Of a stretch of 64,000 nt of DNA, positions 37,535 to 46,619 are shown piece by piece. The translations under genes and the position numbers were made by a program. The notes beneath the pieces were generated by a model. That model was not told the DNA's origin. It saw nothing but the letters and a program-made list of their open reading frames with translations, and searched no databases. Every line of letters begins with the position of its first letter. Position 1 is the stretch's first letter. This DNA comes from Nioella sp965215655 (lineage in GTDB: Bacteria > Pseudomonadota > Alphaproteobacteria > Rhodobacterales > Rhodobacteraceae), in the NCBI RefSeq assembly GCF_965215655.1, contig NZ_OZ244111.1, forward strand, positions 310,001 through 374,000. Direction: 5' to 3'.

Positions 37535-38266
37535 TCAGGGTCTGTAATCCTCCGCGATGAACGTCTCGGGCGAAAACTCCGGCTCATCCGTCATCCGGTT
37601 GACGGCAGCCGCAAAAACCTTGGGGTTGGAAGGGTCGAGATGTTGTAGCTGCCACGGCGCGAAGCGCCACCAGCGTGATCGCAGTATCGGTGCCGCTTGC
37701 TGCATGGGCAGCCGGTATTTCTTGATCGTGGCGGGATTGCCGGCAACGACCGCGAACGGGGGCACGTCCTTGGATACAACCGCGTGTGCGGCAACAATCG
37801 CGCCATCGCCGATCGTGACACCGGCCCCGATATAGGCACCGTGCCCGATCCAGACATCGTTTCCAATCGTCGTGATCTTTGCCTTGGTTGCCGGTCCTTG
37901 ATAGCTGAACTTGTAGCTGTGATAGGCCGCGGCATCCCGAAACCCATTCCCGAGACCATAAAGGCGGTCGCCCAGATAGAAGGCGGGGCTGGTCGAGACC
38001 CAGTGAAGCGGGTGGTTTTGCCGTCCGATCTGCACATTCTCCCCGAAGGAACAGTACCGGCCGATGCGGGCTGCAAAACAATACCCGGAAACCTGGTACG
38101 AAAATGCGCCAAGGTGAATGGAATGCTCGTACTGGGTCCACTTGAGGCTCGACGGTGCCTCGATCCTGCTGTCACGCGGCAGATTGAGATTCGCGTCGGG
38201 GCCACGTGGCAACACTTCAATGCCCTTGCTTTGCAGCGTTTCGATCGGAACCGAGATCATGCTCAT
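37535..38266 (-). CDS. Hexapeptide-repeat O-acetyltransferase (CatB/WbbJ type)
   Basis: A 243-aa left-handed beta-helix enzyme. RIGRYCSFGENVQIGRQNHPLHWVSTSP carries the family His. TTIGNDVWIGHGAYIGAGVTIGDGAIVAAHAVVSKDVPPFAVVAGNPATIKKYR is the classic hexapeptide series and closing motif. It likely O-acetylates a sugar of the exported polysaccharide. It is convergent with kpsM and lies 18 bases downstream of the 831-aa glycosyltransferase, so it is probably co-transcribed. Confidence 0.85.
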   Translation of the reverse strand: MSMISVPIETLQSKGIEVLPRGPDANLNLPRDSRIEAPSSLKWTQYEHSIHLGAFSYQVSGYCFAARIGRYCSFGENVQIGRQNHPLHWVSTSPAFYLGDRLYGLGNGFRDAAAYHSYKFSYQGPATKAKITTIGNDVWIGHGAYIGAGVTIGDGAIVAAHAVVSKDVPPFAVVAGNPATIKKYRLPMQQAAPILRSRWWRFAPWQLQHLDPSNPKVFAAAVNRMTDEPEFSPETFIAEDYRP

Positions 38267-38284
38267 TTTGTCGTCACTCCCTGC

Positions 38285-40780
38285 TCACTCCCTGTCGAGT
38301 GCCTGTCTCAAGATGCTTTGCGCCAAATTGTCTTCGGCAGAAAACCCGATCACGTGCCCATTCGCGGCATTCCGCACGGCATCCCCTTGGGCGCCGATGT
38401 CGAACGCGTAGACCGGTAGCCCCGTCGCAATGCATTCATGCGTGGTGTAGGAAAAGGTCTCGGGCCAGATCGACGGTATCAGCCAGCGGGTTATGCCATA
38501 TTTCGCGGCAAGGGAATCGAGCTCGGTGACATGGTAGTTGCCATGTACCGGAACCGTCCGGGGCAAGCTGAATGCCGGGTCGATGTTCCCGATCAGCACG
38601 AGCTGGAAGTCGCCCCGTGCCTCTGCAATCCTTGCAAGATCCTGCGCTACGGCGGCCCCTTTCTGAAGGCCGATATTTCCGAGGATGCCGATGACTTCCA
38701 CGTCTGCGTTGCCCGTCTCAACAAGCGGCACGGGTTGCGCCAAGCTATGCGGAACGACGCGCAATACCGGCTCTGCGCGGGGGTAGGTCGCAAGAACGAG
38801 GCTACGGCTGCTTTCGGAAAACACCGTGACCTGATCGGCGGCGTCGATCAGCTGCCCCCATTCTTTCTGCCAGTCGGCCAAAGTGGCTCGGGTGCGATCC
38901 GGGCGCCGCGCCATATGCGCACGATCGCTGCGCTCCGGCAGAACCGGACCACGATAGACCCCGTCGGAATCGAGCAGGCAGTAGGAGGGCGAGATCGGAA
39001 AGTAGTCATGCACCAGGACTTCCAGTGCGTCTTGCCGGTCATCGGCACGACGCACAAGCCGTCGCATAAGGGCTGGCAGCTCTATCGGATCAGCGTCGCC
39101 AACCCCACAGGAATAGATGATCCGCCTTTGGGGCAGCACATCGAGCAGGCGCTCCAGAAAGCCGAAGTCATCGGTTGTTCCGGTGCTTTCGCCATCGGGG
39201 GTCCGAACCTCGACCTGAAAGCGCTGAGGCCCGCCAACCCTGACGACAACAGAGGATTGGCCTCGCTGCAACTCGTTGTGAATCCTGTTCAGCAGATAGT
39301 GCTCGGCCCCGCCCCCAAGCGAATGCGCGAGGTAGACGGGAACCGGATCGGACGAACGTACCGCCACGAAGGCCATGGCCAAGGCGATTCGCGCGGTGAT
39401 CATGGGATCGGCCTGGATGAATTCCTGCACCTCCCGGTCATAGGTCGGATAGCGGCTGGCGACGAGTTCGTTGTTCTTCTGGACAAGAGCCTGCTTTTCA
39501 GCCGAGCCGAAGCTTTCGCCACCCTTGTGCTCGACGAACAATCCCGCAAGCCCAAGATGCAGCCCCCCCAAGGCGCGCGCTTTGCGGCACCAATCCACCT
39601 CTTCGCCGTATCCGCGCCCGAAGGCGGTATCGAGCGTGGGAAGGCGACGCAAAAAGGCGATGTTCATCGCCATGCAGAACCCGACCCCTGTCGGCGCCTG
39701 CTCAAGGTCCGCTTGCGGGTGAAACTGTCGGGCCAGTGCGTCGATCGCATCAGCCTCTCCGGGGTTCAGGTCGGTCTTCGTGCAAATGGCCGGAACCGAG
39801 AAAATCTCGGCATCGTTGGACATCGGGGTAACCGTTGCGACATTTTCCTGACCGAACAGGGGGGCGATCAGTCGGCTTGCCCAGGCCTCGGGCAACAGCG
39901 CGTCCGAGTTCAGCAGCACGACATGGGCGCCCCGCTCAAGCGCGTATTCCAGGCCTTTGTTGACGCTTCTGATAAATCCGAGATTGGCGTCATTCTCGAT
40001 CAGGTGAACGCGGTCCCTGCGGGAACTGGCCCAGTCACGCAGGAAGGGACGGACGCGCGTGTCGGGGGATTTGTCTTCGATAACCGCCAGTTGCCATGGC
40101 AGATCGGTGTGTCTTTCGACTCGGTCCAGCACATCCGGCAGCAGGTCAAACGCATTATACACCGGCAGCACGATGGTGATGGGGGTTTCCCCGAGGCCAG
40201 CAGGCGGCGCATGGCCATCATCGAACAAGTTGGTGTGCATCGGCCCTGCAACCGGGTGGGCATCAAGATCAAGGATCGCCTTGACCCGTGCCCGGTGCAA
40301 CGGGTCTTTGGTGGCCTGCCATTTCAGAATTGACGGGCTGGCACGTAGCAACACCCGGGCAAACCGCAGGCCTAGCCATATCCTGGCCAGTGCCTGCTTG
40401 ACGGCGGATGGCGTCCTGAGGCGGCATTGGTATTCGGCGTTCCCTTGCCGAAGCGTCAGTTGGAACGGACCCAGGGACAGCGGTGCTCCGACCGAGAAGC
40501 CGACCTCTGGGTCGACCCCGAGCGCCGTCGCCACATCGGCACGGTTCAGATGTGGCCGCTGAACAAGCTGCCCTCCGTGCCATGACAGAACGATCTGATC
40601 CGCCGTCGTCCACCCGTTGAACTGAATGCGGTTGCCGTGGATTACCGTGCTTTCGACATAGCCTAAACGAGCGCCGTCGACCTCGGGCAGAGCCGCCCCC
40701 CTGCCTGTGATCGCCAAATGCCGGTCAGCGTATCGGGCGAACAATCCACGGATTCGGTTGAACACAGTCAATCCCTGCAC
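38285..40780 (-). CDS. Two-domain glycosyltransferase (GT2 plus GT4)
   Basis: An 831-aa protein. Residues ~1-190 form an N-terminal module of unknown fold. A GT2 domain at ~195-440 has TPITIVLPVYNAFDLLPDVLDR and the acid motif VVLLNSDALLPEAW. A GT4-like domain at ~500-825 ends with IPSIWPETFSYTTHECIATGLPVYAFDIGAQGD, the E-x7-E type donor site. Two activities in one chain suggest sequential transfer of two sugars, probably rhamnose by GT2 given the NSD motif. Cytosolic; no membrane segment seen. Confidence 0.82.
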   Translation of the reverse strand: MQGLTVFNRIRGLFARYADRHLAITGRGAALPEVDGARLGYVESTVIHGNRIQFNGWTTADQIVLSWHGGQLVQRPHLNRADVATALGVDPEVGFSVGAPLSLGPFQLTLRQGNAEYQCRLRTPSAVKQALARIWLGLRFARVLLRASPSILKWQATKDPLHRARVKAILDLDAHPVAGPMHTNLFDDGHAPPAGLGETPITIVLPVYNAFDLLPDVLDRVERHTDLPWQLAVIEDKSPDTRVRPFLRDWASSRRDRVHLIENDANLGFIRSVNKGLEYALERGAHVVLLNSDALLPEAWASRLIAPLFGQENVATVTPMSNDAEIFSVPAICTKTDLNPGEADAIDALARQFHPQADLEQAPTGVGFCMAMNIAFLRRLPTLDTAFGRGYGEEVDWCRKARALGGLHLGLAGLFVEHKGGESFGSAEKQALVQKNNELVASRYPTYDREVQEFIQADPMITARIALAMAFVAVRSSDPVPVYLAHSLGGGAEHYLLNRIHNELQRGQSSVVVRVGGPQRFQVEVRTPDGESTGTTDDFGFLERLLDVLPQRRIIYSCGVGDADPIELPALMRRLVRRADDRQDALEVLVHDYFPISPSYCLLDSDGVYRGPVLPERSDRAHMARRPDRTRATLADWQKEWGQLIDAADQVTVFSESSRSLVLATYPRAEPVLRVVPHSLAQPVPLVETGNADVEVIGILGNIGLQKGAAVAQDLARIAEARGDFQLVLIGNIDPAFSLPRTVPVHGNYHVTELDSLAAKYGITRWLIPSIWPETFSYTTHECIATGLPVYAFDIGAQGDAVRNAANGHVIGFSAEDNLAQSILRQALDRE

Positions 40781-40903
40781 TTGCCGCGAAACCCCCGGCG
40801 GTCCGAGCGGCTTTTTTACATGCCCGGACGGCGGGCCAATGGCGGTGTGTTTAGCCGCTGGTCATTGGTCTGTCCACACGAGCCCGGCATATCGCGGAAT
40901 ACG

Positions 40904-41518
40904 TCATGACTTTCGCCGAAAGAGGTTGCCAATGGTCTGAAACACAAGATCGAAATCGTAGCAGGTGCTTTGGTTGCGTTGGTAGATCAGGTCAAGCCGG
41001 GCCTTCATGGGGATGCACAGCCGGCAATAGACGTCATCGGTCTGTTCCGGGGTGGTGCAGCGCCCAAGCAGGCGTTCCTCATGCTTGTGATAGGTGATGG
41101 TGGCCAGCCCGGTCACGCCGGGGCGGCTTTTCAGGACCTCGCCATAGATCTCCGGGAATCGCTCGACATACTCGCGCAGGGGCGGGCGGGGGCCGACGAA
41201 GCTCAGATCGCCGCGCAGGATGTTCCAAAGCTGCGGAAATTCGTCCAGTCGCTTACGGCGCAGCCAGGCGCCAGTGGGGGTGATGCGGGCGGCCTTGTGC
41301 GCCCCGGATACGCCGCTGTCCTCCTCGACCACGGTCATGGTGCGGAATTTCCACAGGCGAAAGCTCTGATCGGGCGTCTTCATGCGTTCGGCGGCGTAGA
41401 AGATCGGCCCACCCTGTTCGCGCCATATCTTCCAGATCAGCCACAGGATGATCGGGCCAAGGATGATGACCAGCAGGCTTGCAAAGAAAAGGTCGAAGAT
41501 ACGCTTGCGCCAGGTCAC
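40904..41518 (-). CDS. Undecaprenyl-phosphate sugar-1-phosphate transferase (priming enzyme)
   Basis: A 204-aa monotopic phosphoglycosyl transferase (PF02397). After WRKRIFDLFFASLLVIILGPIILWLIW, the membrane reentrant helix, come FRLWKFRTM, the DEFPQLWNILRGDLSFVGPRPPL signature and SRPGVTGLA. It starts polysaccharide assembly by attaching a sugar phosphate to the lipid carrier. GTG at 41518 overlaps the upstream stop (GTGA) and follows GGGAGCAGCGG; a GTG 15 bases earlier is an alternative start. Confidence 0.9.
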   Translation of the reverse strand: MTWRKRIFDLFFASLLVIILGPIILWLIWKIWREQGGPIFYAAERMKTPDQSFRLWKFRTMTVVEEDSGVSGAHKAARITPTGAWLRRKRLDEFPQLWNILRGDLSFVGPRPPLREYVERFPEIYGEVLKSRPGVTGLATITYHKHEERLLGRCTTPEQTDDVYCRLCIPMKARLDLIYQRNQSTCYDFDLVFQTIGNLFRRKS

Positions 41519-42357
41519 CGCCGCTGCTCCCACTGATCAATGAACGCGCGCCATTCCGCCACCAGCCTGTCGGCGTGCCCGGCCCGCTCGTCCAGCGCGG
41601 TAAACCGTCCTAGCGTGTCTGTGTCCAGCACAACTTTTGGGATGGCGGTGTCCGGGGCGGTTCGTGCCGACCAGCGATGCGGCACCGCGTCCAGCAACGC
41701 CCCCATTTCGACCCCGCCGGGGCAAGCGACGTTCAGAAGGGCCGGCAGAGCGCGCCCCGCACCCGCTGCCACGCAAAGATCGGCGAGCATCCGCGCCAGC
41801 GTGGCCGGGCCCACATAGCTGCGGCAAGGGGTGCGGCCATCAGCAAAGCGATCCAGCGTGAACGGGTCCTTGGTGGGAAGGCGGCCCAGAATCTGATCTG
41901 CGCCCGCGACATTGCCGATTCTGAGGCAGGTCACGGGGCCTCCCGCCCGGGCCAACGCCTGCTCCATCTCCAGCTTGGCTATGCCGTAGGGGGCCATTGG
42001 AAAGGCTGGATCGACTTCGCGGCACAGCCCGTCAGCGCGCCCGTAGACCGCGGCGGAGGAGGCGACGAGCAGGGGGATACTGCCCGAAGCAGCCCGGACG
42101 GCCAGCGCGATCTCTTGGTTGAGCGCCACATCCGCGCCCGAGGCCGGGGTGACGCCCGCAAGGCACAGGACAACATCGCATTCGGAGACGGAGTCTCGCA
42201 GAGCCTTCGGTTGCGACAGGATATCGAATGTATTGATATCATTGGACTGTCCGGCCCTGCGACCATGCCAGGCGGGCACAAATCGCGTTTCCTGCCGCCA
42301 GCCCCATTGCAGCATCCGGCCAAGCCGACCTGTGGCACCAAGTACCAAAACGCGCAT
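41515..42357 (-). CDS. NAD-dependent epimerase/dehydratase-family protein
   Basis: A 280-aa SDR. The NAD motif is MRVLVLGATGRLGRML (a GxxGxLG variant), and VLCLAGVTPASGADVALNQ and LLVASSAAVYGRADG carry the Ser. The active-site Tyr lies in PMAPYGIAKLEME (YxxxK, residues ~136-141). Substrate unknown; probably a sugar nucleotide, given that it is coupled to the priming transferase. The start at 42357 has AGGAAAGG before it; an upstream ATG (42444) would overlap the divergent opx leader. Confidence 0.78.
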   Translation of the reverse strand: MRVLVLGATGRLGRMLQWGWRQETRFVPAWHGRRAGQSNDINTFDILSQPKALRDSVSECDVVLCLAGVTPASGADVALNQEIALAVRAASGSIPLLVASSAAVYGRADGLCREVDPAFPMAPYGIAKLEMEQALARAGGPVTCLRIGNVAGADQILGRLPTKDPFTLDRFADGRTPCRSYVGPATLARMLADLCVAAGAGRALPALLNVACPGGVEMGALLDAVPHRWSARTAPDTAIPKVVLDTDTLGRFTALDERAGHADRLVAEWRAFIDQWEQRR

Positions 42358-42462
42358 AAAATCACCTTTCCTGCCTGAAACCGTTGACCCCCGGGATGCA
42401 GGTCGTATTTTGCCCAGAAGTTGCGTATCAATACAAACCAGCAATTTGCAGTGGGACCGGGC

Positions 42463-43569
42463 ATGAAACTTACTCTTCGAGCAGTTGGCGTATTTACCCT
42501 ATGCCTGCTGTTGACGGCTTGCTCCTTGCCGCGTGGCGCTGGAATCGAACAGGAAATCACGGCCGGTGCAAATGATGCCGATGCCGATTTCGCCATGTAT
42601 CCGGTGACCAGGGACTTCCTTCCGACTTTGGCAGAGTGGCCGGTGGTGGGCGAGCCCGAACTGAACTGGATTACCGCCAGTGCCGGGGCCCGCACGCAGA
42701 TCATCAATCCCGGCGACGTGGTTGCCATCACGATCTGGGACAGCAACGACAACTCGCTTCTGGCCGCTCCGGGCCAGCGGGCGGTGAACCTCGAAGAGAT
42801 GCGTGTTGCGGCCAATGGCACGATTTTCATGCCTTATATCGGCGATACCCGCATTTCCGGCCTGACCCCGCAGGCGGCGCGCGCGCGCCTTCAGTCCGAG
42901 TTGGAGGCCATCGTGCCCTCCGCTCAGGTGCAGCTTGCCATGGCGGCTGGTATGCATAGCTCGGTCGATCTGGTGGGGGGCGTCAACGCGCCGGGAACCT
43001 ACCCGATGCCCGACCAATCCTATTCCGTGCTCAGCCTGATCTCTCAGGGTGGCGGTGTGTCCGGTGCCCTGCGCAATCCGCAGATTCGCCTGATGCGCCA
43101 TGGCCAGCTTTATGGCACCTCCATTGCGCGGCTCTATTCCGAACCGCATCTGGATACCCGCCTTGTCGGTGGCGACCGCGTGATTGTCGAGGAAGACCGC
43201 CGCTATTTCCTGTCGCTCGGCGCAGCAGGCATTCAGGATCAGCACGCCTTCCCGCAGGATGTCGTGACCGCGCTTGATGCGATGTCGATCATCGGGGGGG
43301 TGTCCTCCAGCCGTGCCGATCCCGAGGGCATCCTGATCCTGCGCGAATATCCGGCTTCGGCCCTGCGCACCGGCCAGCGTGGCCCGCGTCAGGAACGGGT
43401 TGTGTTCACGCTGGACCTGACGACATCCGATGGTCTTTTCTCCGCCCGGAACTTCCGCATTCAGTCGGGGGATCTGGTGCTGGCGACGGAAAGCCCGGTC
43501 AGCTCGGTTCAGACGGTGTTCAGCCTCTTTGGCAGCGCCTTCGGTCTGGTCAACGCCGTCTCCAACTAA
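42463..43569 (+). CDS. Wza/KpsD-type polysaccharide export lipoprotein (OPX)
   Basis: A 368-aa outer-membrane lipoprotein. The signal is MKLTLRAVGVFTLCLLLTAC with Cys near residue 20. The Poly_export domain contains INPGDVVAITIWDSNDN and FMPYIGDTRISGLTPQAARARLQSELEAIV. SLBB-like parts contain VDLVGGVNAPGTYPM and ISQGGGVSGALRNPQ. A C-terminal helix-like part, VFSLFGSAFGLVNAVSN, may cross the outer membrane. It completes the KpsM/T/E exporter. Start at 42463; the upstream in-frame ATG at 42421 spoils the signal. Confidence 0.9.
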   Translation: MKLTLRAVGVFTLCLLLTACSLPRGAGIEQEITAGANDADADFAMYPVTRDFLPTLAEWPVVGEPELNWITASAGARTQIINPGDVVAITIWDSNDNSLLAAPGQRAVNLEEMRVAANGTIFMPYIGDTRISGLTPQAARARLQSELEAIVPSAQVQLAMAAGMHSSVDLVGGVNAPGTYPMPDQSYSVLSLISQGGGVSGALRNPQIRLMRHGQLYGTSIARLYSEPHLDTRLVGGDRVIVEEDRRYFLSLGAAGIQDQHAFPQDVVTALDAMSIIGGVSSSRADPEGILILREYPASALRTGQRGPRQERVVFTLDLTTSDGLFSARNFRIQSGDLVLATESPVSSVQTVFSLFGSAFGLVNAVSN

Positions 43570-43575
43570 GCTAGA

Positions 43576-44823
43576 TCAAGGCATGGAAATGGGCCGCGTA
43601 TTCGGTGCAAGCCCGTTGATTCGCTCGATATGCACGGGCAGGCAGCGGGTCAGGAAGTCGTAATTCTCGACCACATGGGCGCGGGCGGCGCGCCCCAGGT
43701 GGGTGTAATCGCCCGGCGCGGCCAGCACCTCGACCACCTGCCGGGCAATTGCCTCAGGCTCGAAGAAATCCACCAGTAGGCCGGTTTTCCCATGCTGCAT
43801 GGCCTCACGCACGGGGGGTACGTCTGACGCAACGATTGTGGCCTCCATCGACATGGTTTCCAACAGCGACCAGGACAGCACGAAAGGCACCGTCAGGTAG
43901 ATGTGGCAGCGCGACAGCTGCATGACCGCCTGGTAGTCGGAATAGGGGATGCGGCCAAGGAAATGAACCCGGCTCCAGTCCACGCGGTCGCCCACCTCTC
44001 GCTCCATCTCGGCGCGATAGCCACCGGCCTGCTGGCTTTCCTTGCCGTAGGATACCTCGCTTCCACCTATGATCAGCGCGCGGGCATTGGGGCGCGCATC
44101 GAGGATATGGGGCAAGGCGCGCATGAAGCTGTGAAAGCCGCGCGTCGGTTCCATGTTGCGCGCCATATAGGTGAAGATCTCATCCTCGCGGCTGACCGAC
44201 CGCCCGAGCCGGTCCAGCCGTACAGCCGCATTGGGATTGGGCAACAGCCGATCTGTGCGGATGCCGTCGTGGCAGGTGTAGATCTTGCTGTGGAAGCTCT
44301 CGGGGTAGGTATTCTTCTGCCATTCAGTAGGGGATTGCCCAAGATCCACGGTTTGCAGATTGGCGAAGTTGACCGCGTTTCGGGCGTGCATGATGTAGGG
44401 CGTGGCGGGGTTCGATGGAAATTCCGGATCGAACCCGACCGATCCGCCCTCGGCCAGAAAGTAATACTCGAAATAGCCAAGCACCGGCACATCGGGCCAG
44501 ACGATCTTGGTAAAGGTCAGCTCGCCCCATCCCACATGGCCAAGGATCACGTCGGGGGTGAACCCCTCGGCTTGCAGCTTCTGGCAGGCCTGCGCCGCGC
44601 CATACCCCGCCCCTGTGCATTGTTCCCAGTAACGCGACAGGCCGTAGGCATCCTTCGCGGGGGCATGATGCGGCGCGTATTGAACGACGCGAATACCGTG
44701 CGAGGAAGCGACACCCTTTCTCTGGGTCAGGAACACGATCTCATGCCCACCCTGAGCGGCCAGCCAGTCCACCAACTGGCGATATTGGCCGGGATAGTTC
44801 TGGTGGATGAACAGCAGTTTCAT
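43576..44823 (-). CDS. Glycosyltransferase family 4
   Basis: A 415-aa GT-B enzyme. It starts MKLLFIHQNYPGQYRQL. The C-terminal domain holds RALIIGGSEVSYG, the VHFLGRIPYSDYQAVM nucleotide-binding stretch and a PFVLSWSLLETMSMEATIVASDVPPVREAM donor motif with E-x-x-x-x-E type spacing. It would add a sugar to a lipid-linked chain; the exact one is not predictable. Its stop is 6 bases from the convergent export lipoprotein gene. Confidence 0.85.
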   Translation of the reverse strand: MKLLFIHQNYPGQYRQLVDWLAAQGGHEIVFLTQRKGVASSHGIRVVQYAPHHAPAKDAYGLSRYWEQCTGAGYGAAQACQKLQAEGFTPDVILGHVGWGELTFTKIVWPDVPVLGYFEYYFLAEGGSVGFDPEFPSNPATPYIMHARNAVNFANLQTVDLGQSPTEWQKNTYPESFHSKIYTCHDGIRTDRLLPNPNAAVRLDRLGRSVSREDEIFTYMARNMEPTRGFHSFMRALPHILDARPNARALIIGGSEVSYGKESQQAGGYRAEMEREVGDRVDWSRVHFLGRIPYSDYQAVMQLSRCHIYLTVPFVLSWSLLETMSMEATIVASDVPPVREAMQHGKTGLLVDFFEPEAIARQVVEVLAAPGDYTHLGRAARAHVVENYDFLTRCLPVHIERINGLAPNTRPISMP

Positions 44824-44898
44824 AGGCAGGCCGTGGTCTGAACGCGAAAGGGCGGGACCGTTACGCTAACGTCCCCGCCCTCTGGTGCAAGGTTTTCG

Positions 44899-45768
44899 TT
44901 AAAGCAGCGTTGCCAGATAGGTGCCGTAGCTGTTCTTTTTGAACATCTCGGCGCGCTCGGCCAGCGCCTCTCGGGTGATCCAGCCCTTCTCATAGGCGAT
45001 CTCGTCAAGGCAGCCGGTCTGCAACCCCTGCCGCTTTTCCAGCGTTCGCACGAAGTTGCCCGCATCCAGCAGGCTGCCATGTGTGCCGGTATCGAGCCAT
45101 GCATAGCCGCGCCCCATGCGTTTTACATTCAGCAGGCCGTCGGCAAGGTAGGATTCCAGCAAGGTGGTGATCTCGAGCTCATTGCGGGCCGAAGGTTTGA
45201 CCTGCCGGGCCCGTTCCGGCGCGGTGCCGTCGAGGAAGTAAAGCCCGGTCACGGCGTATTTTGACGGCGCAATCTCGGGTTTCTCAATGATCCCCGTGAC
45301 ATCGCCCGCGTCGTTATAGGACACCACGCCATAGCGTTCCGGGTCGGACACGTGATAGCCGAAAACAGTTCCGCCCGTTGCCCGGGCGTCGGCCTCGGCC
45401 ATGATCTCGGGCAGACCATGGCCAAAGAAGATGTTGTCGCCCAGAACCATGGCGGAGGGCGCGCCGTCCAGAAACTCCTCGGCGAGGATATAGGCCTGTG
45501 CCAGCCCGTCGGGTGACGGTTGCTCGACATAGGTCAGGTTGATGCCCCACTGGCTGCCATCACCCAGGGTGCGCCTGAACTGGTCCTGATCCACGGGCGT
45601 CGTGATCATCGCGATGTCCCGGATGCCTGCCAGCATCAGAACGCTGAGCGGGTAGTAGATCATCGGCTTGTCATAGATCGGCAGCAGCTGTTTCGACACG
45701 CCGATGGTGATCGGATAAAGCCGGGTGCCCGAGCCGCCTGCGAGGATAATGCCTTTGCGATTGGTCAT
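44899..45768 (-). CDS. rfbA: Glucose-1-phosphate thymidylyltransferase
   Basis: A 289-aa nucleotidyltransferase beginning MTNRKGIILAGGSGTRLYP, the GTP/dTTP-binding signature. YDKPMIYYPLSVLMLAGIRDI, GDNIFFGHGL and GYAWLDTGTHGSLLDAGNF are diagnostic of RmlA. It makes dTDP-glucose. The start at 45768 overlaps the rfbD stop (ATGA); longer upstream frames come from a shadow. Last gene of the rfbCBDA run. Confidence 0.97.
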   Translation of the reverse strand: MTNRKGIILAGGSGTRLYPITIGVSKQLLPIYDKPMIYYPLSVLMLAGIRDIAMITTPVDQDQFRRTLGDGSQWGINLTYVEQPSPDGLAQAYILAEEFLDGAPSAMVLGDNIFFGHGLPEIMAEADARATGGTVFGYHVSDPERYGVVSYNDAGDVTGIIEKPEIAPSKYAVTGLYFLDGTAPERARQVKPSARNELEITTLLESYLADGLLNVKRMGRGYAWLDTGTHGSLLDAGNFVRTLEKRQGLQTGCLDEIAYEKGWITREALAERAEMFKKNSYGTYLATLL

Positions 45769-46619
45769 GGGGTCTGGTCCTGAATCTCTTGGATGATCTG
45801 GGAAAGGGCGTTGCGCCAGTCGGGGCGGGAAATGCCGAAACGCTCGGTCGTGTCGGAACAGTCCATCCGCGAATTCGAAGGCCGCTTTGCCGGGGTTGGG
45901 AATGCGCTGGTGGGGATGTCGACAACCTCGCAGGTCATGCCCGCCTGACGGAAGATCTCCCGCGCGAAGTCGGCCCAGGACACGTCCGGCGCGCCGGAAA
46001 AGTGGTAGGTGCCGGATTTGGAGGGGTCCGCGCGCAGTTGCGCCGCGATGGACAGGCAAGCCGCGGCGATGTCCTGTGCGGGGGTGGGGCCGCCCACCTG
46101 ATCCGCGACAATGGTCAGGCGGTCACGTTCGGCCCCGAGGCGCAGCATCGTCTTGACGAAGTTGCTGCCATGGGCAGAGACCACCCAAGAGGTGCGCAGG
46201 ATCACGGACGTACCGCCCGCCGCCTGTATCGCCGCCTCACCAGCCAGCTTGCTGCGCCCATAGGCCCCGAGCGGGCCGGTGGGAGCGTCGACCGACCATG
46301 GCGCGGTGCCAGAGCCGTCAAAGACGTAATCGGTGGAGAGATGGATAAAGGGAATCCCCAGGTCGGCACAGGCCCCGGCCATCGCCCCGGGGGCGGCCCC
46401 GTTGACCATCGTTGCGGTGCCCTCGTCACCTTCGGCCTGATCGACGGCCGTGTAGGCGGCGGCGTTGATGACGGCAGCGGGGCGGTAACGCAGGATCGCC
46501 TCGGCACAGGCCGCGGGATCGGCCAGATCGGCCTTGCCGCGGTCCAATGCGCGCACGTTTGCCTGACGCTGCAACTCGGTCGCGACCTGACCGGTTCTGC
46601 CGAAGACGAGAACCGTCAT
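45765..46619 (-). CDS. rfbD: dTDP-4-dehydrorhamnose reductase
   Basis: A 284-aa SDR. MTVLVFGRTGQVATELQRQ is the NADPH motif, INAAAYTAVDQAEGD and LSTDYVFDGSG contain catalytic Thr/Asp, and GAYGRSKLAGE gives YxxxK. It reduces dTDP-4-keto-L-rhamnose to dTDP-L-rhamnose. Start 46619 overlaps the rfbB stop region (ATGA, 46616-46619). Confidence 0.96.
   Translation of the reverse strand: MTVLVFGRTGQVATELQRQANVRALDRGKADLADPAACAEAILRYRPAAVINAAAYTAVDQAEGDEGTATMVNGAAPGAMAGACADLGIPFIHLSTDYVFDGSGTAPWSVDAPTGPLGAYGRSKLAGEAAIQAAGGTSVILRTSWVVSAHGSNFVKTMLRLGAERDRLTIVADQVGGPTPAQDIAAACLSIAAQLRADPSKSGTYHFSGAPDVSWADFAREIFRQAGMTCEVVDIPTSAFPTPAKRPSNSRMDCSDTTERFGISRPDWRNALSQIIQEIQDQTP

Noticed and set aside
38438..40333. 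A 631-codon plus-strand open frame opposite the two-domain glycosyltransferase
   Set aside because: No start signal and no domain; antisense shadow of a gene with clear GT motifs.
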